Assembly: GCA_025937955.1 (NCBI GenBank)
Contig: JAICQI010000417.1
Coordinates: forward strand, 1 to 5,669
Direction of reading: 5' to 3'
DNA: 5,669 nt
Source: Pyrinomonadaceae bacterium
GTDB taxonomy: Bacteria > Acidobacteriota > Blastocatellia > Pyrinomonadales > Pyrinomonadaceae
Part shown: positions 4,764 through 5,669 of the stretch, piece by piece
How positions within the stretch are numbered: position 1 is the stretch's first letter
Layout: each line of letters begins with the position of its first letter
The notes under the pieces: generated by a model
What the model saw: the letters and a program-made list of their open reading frames with translations, nothing else
Told to the model about the DNA's origin: nothing
Databases searched by the model: none
Translations under genes and position numbers: made by a program

Positions 4764-5669
4764 ATGCCAAGCCTTCGCCATGTTGAAAAGACTCGCGCGT
4801 CGATATCCATTCTGATTTTTGTCGTGATCGCGATCGCGTTGATCGGCAGGTCGAACGTTTCCGCGCAGATCACATTTACTGATATCAATCCCAATCAATC
4901 GTCGCTCGACCCAATGGATGCGGATGGCGCTTCGGGCGGCCGCGTCAACGGCCTGGCCATCACGCCCGGCAACAATCAGATCTTTTATGCAGCGAGCGAG
5001 TGGGGTGGCATCTATCGGAGCAACGACGGCGGTCTAACCTGGAACCGTTTGAACAACCACCGGCCCACCGTCACGTGGGATGTCGAAGTAAGTCCGGCGA
5101 ACGTCAATCTGATCTTCGCAACTTCGTTCTACGATGGCCGTGTCAACAGCCAGTCGGGCATAAACGTGAGCACGGACAGCGGTGTTACCTGGACGCATCC
5201 GGCCACGGCCACTCCTCCCGTAGGCTTCTGCAGCAATGCACGGCGTAGCCAACCGGCGGCCTTTGGCATTGCCATTGATCCCGCCAACACGCAGAACGTC
5301 TACATCGGAACCAACTGCGGACTGGCGATCAGCAACGACGGTGGTACCACGTGGACTTTCGTTGACCCGACGCCCGGCGATCTCGCCGACGACGTCTGGG
5401 ACGTGGTCGTCCATCACGGCGGAATCATCGATCTCGTGGGTGATGACGGCCACCAGCGCTCGATCGATGGTGGCGCAAATTGGACCACTGCGACCGGGAT
5501 TCCATTGCCATCGGGTCGTGCTTCCATAGACGCCTCGCCTGACGAACAGGACGTGATCTTCGCCACGGCTGGCAATAACGTTTGGGAGTCAGACGATGCC
5601 GGCGCAAACTGGACCACTGCGACCGGGATTCCATTGCCATCGGGTCGTGCTTCCATAGACGCCTCGCCT
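4764..5669 (+). CDS. Secreted Asp-box (BNR) repeat beta-propeller protein, 3' partial
   Basis: From the ATG at 4764 the frame stays open for 302 codons and runs off the right edge. Residues 1-34 are a signal peptide (basic SLRHVEKTR, hydrophobic ISILIFVVIAIALIG, cleavage NVSA-Q), so the protein is exported. Five Asp boxes (S-x-D-x-G-x-T/N-W) are visible: SNDGGLTW (86-93), STDSGVTW (136-143), SNDGGTTW (190-197), SIDGGANW (233-240) and SDDAGANW (276-283). Such boxes mark blade turns of sialidase/Vps10/GH74-like propellers. The opening GGRVNGLAITP...IFYAASEWGGIYRS (58-86) is typical of exo-acting BNR/GH74-like or photosystem II assembly factor HCF136-like propellers. No sialidase RIP motif or catalytic set is seen, so enzymatic activity cannot be claimed; a binding or structural role is equally possible. 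The last three boxes are spaced exactly 43 residues apart, and the final two blades share nearly identical DNA. Confidence 0.9.
   Translation, partial: MPSLRHVEKTRASISILIFVVIAIALIGRSNVSAQITFTDINPNQSSLDPMDADGASGGRVNGLAITPGNNQIFYAASEWGGIYRSNDGGLTWNRLNNHRPTVTWDVEVSPANVNLIFATSFYDGRVNSQSGINVSTDSGVTWTHPATATPPVGFCSNARRSQPAAFGIAIDPANTQNVYIGTNCGLAISNDGGTTWTFVDPTPGDLADDVWDVVVHHGGIIDLVGDDGHQRSIDGGANWTTATGIPLPSGRASIDASPDEQDVIFATAGNNVWESDDAGANWTTATGIPLPSGRASIDASP
5472..5669 (+). repeat. Near-identical direct DNA repeat, 129-bp period, inside the Asp-box gene
   Basis: Bases 5472-5540 and 5601-5669 are identical at 68 of 69 positions; the only difference is T5480 versus C5609, a synonymous Asn codon change. 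The offset is 129 bases, or 43 codons, which equals one propeller blade. The shared block encodes GANWTTATGIPLPSGRASID followed by ASP. The 60 bases between the copies (5541-5600) are distinct within the window. The second copy is still running at the right edge, so more copies may follow. Identity at synonymous sites points to recent duplication or gene conversion. Confidence 0.95.

Noticed and set aside
5414..5656. Minus-strand frame containing the same 19-residue phrase twice, resembling a repeat protein
   Set aside because: It is the antisense shadow of the 129-bp-period repeat in the Asp-box gene, whose plus frame has a signal peptide, five motifs and a strong ribosome binding site.
5472..5669. 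CRISPR-like repeat-spacer-repeat layout (69-base repeat, 60-base gap)
   Set aside because: The repeat is too long, only two copies are seen, it lies in frame within a protein gene, and its period equals one propeller blade.

Overview
The window looks like chromosomal DNA from a free-living, probably soil-dwelling, Gram-negative bacterium of moderate GC content. The signs are a Tat-exported flavoprotein, a lipoprotein, several Sec-exported proteins, a beta-propeller (Asp-box) secreted protein and a GC-rich palindromic interspersed repeat. An Acidobacteriota-like origin (for example Blastocatellia) would fit, but this rests on general protein style and not on a marker gene. I see no rRNA, tRNA, transposase, phage gene or CRISPR array.

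Left part (1-2896): the 3' end of a pyridoxal-phosphate-dependent decarboxylase-like gene runs rightward to 283. It meets, with a single base between the stop codons, a leftward two-gene operon. The promoter-proximal gene (2896-1430) encodes a Tat-exported FAD enzyme of the cytokinin dehydrogenase type. The second gene (1430-285) encodes a secreted serine hydrolase of the class C beta-lactamase/S12 peptidase type. Its start codon overlaps the upstream stop codon by one base, so the two are probably translated together. Both act outside the cytoplasm.

Middle part (2897-4166): the operon's upstream region carries a consensus -10 hexamer and then a pair of GC-rich inverted arms (2996-3064). Directly after these is a possible small secreted protein (3078-3317, rightward). 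A leftward lipoprotein gene (3851-3171) currently reads through the small ORF on the opposite strand. Adding one base to an A4 run at 3326-3329 would end the lipoprotein at 3322, just clear of the small gene, so a frameshift or sequencing error is plausible. The stretch 3852-4166 holds no convincing gene.

Right part (4167-5669): two rightward genes with strong ribosome binding sites encode a signal-anchored beta-rich protein of unknown function and the N-terminal 302 residues of a secreted Asp-box (BNR) propeller protein. The propeller gene runs off the window inside an almost perfect 129-bp-period DNA repeat. That repeat is the clearest sequence-level oddity. I do not see a clearly new multi-gene system here.
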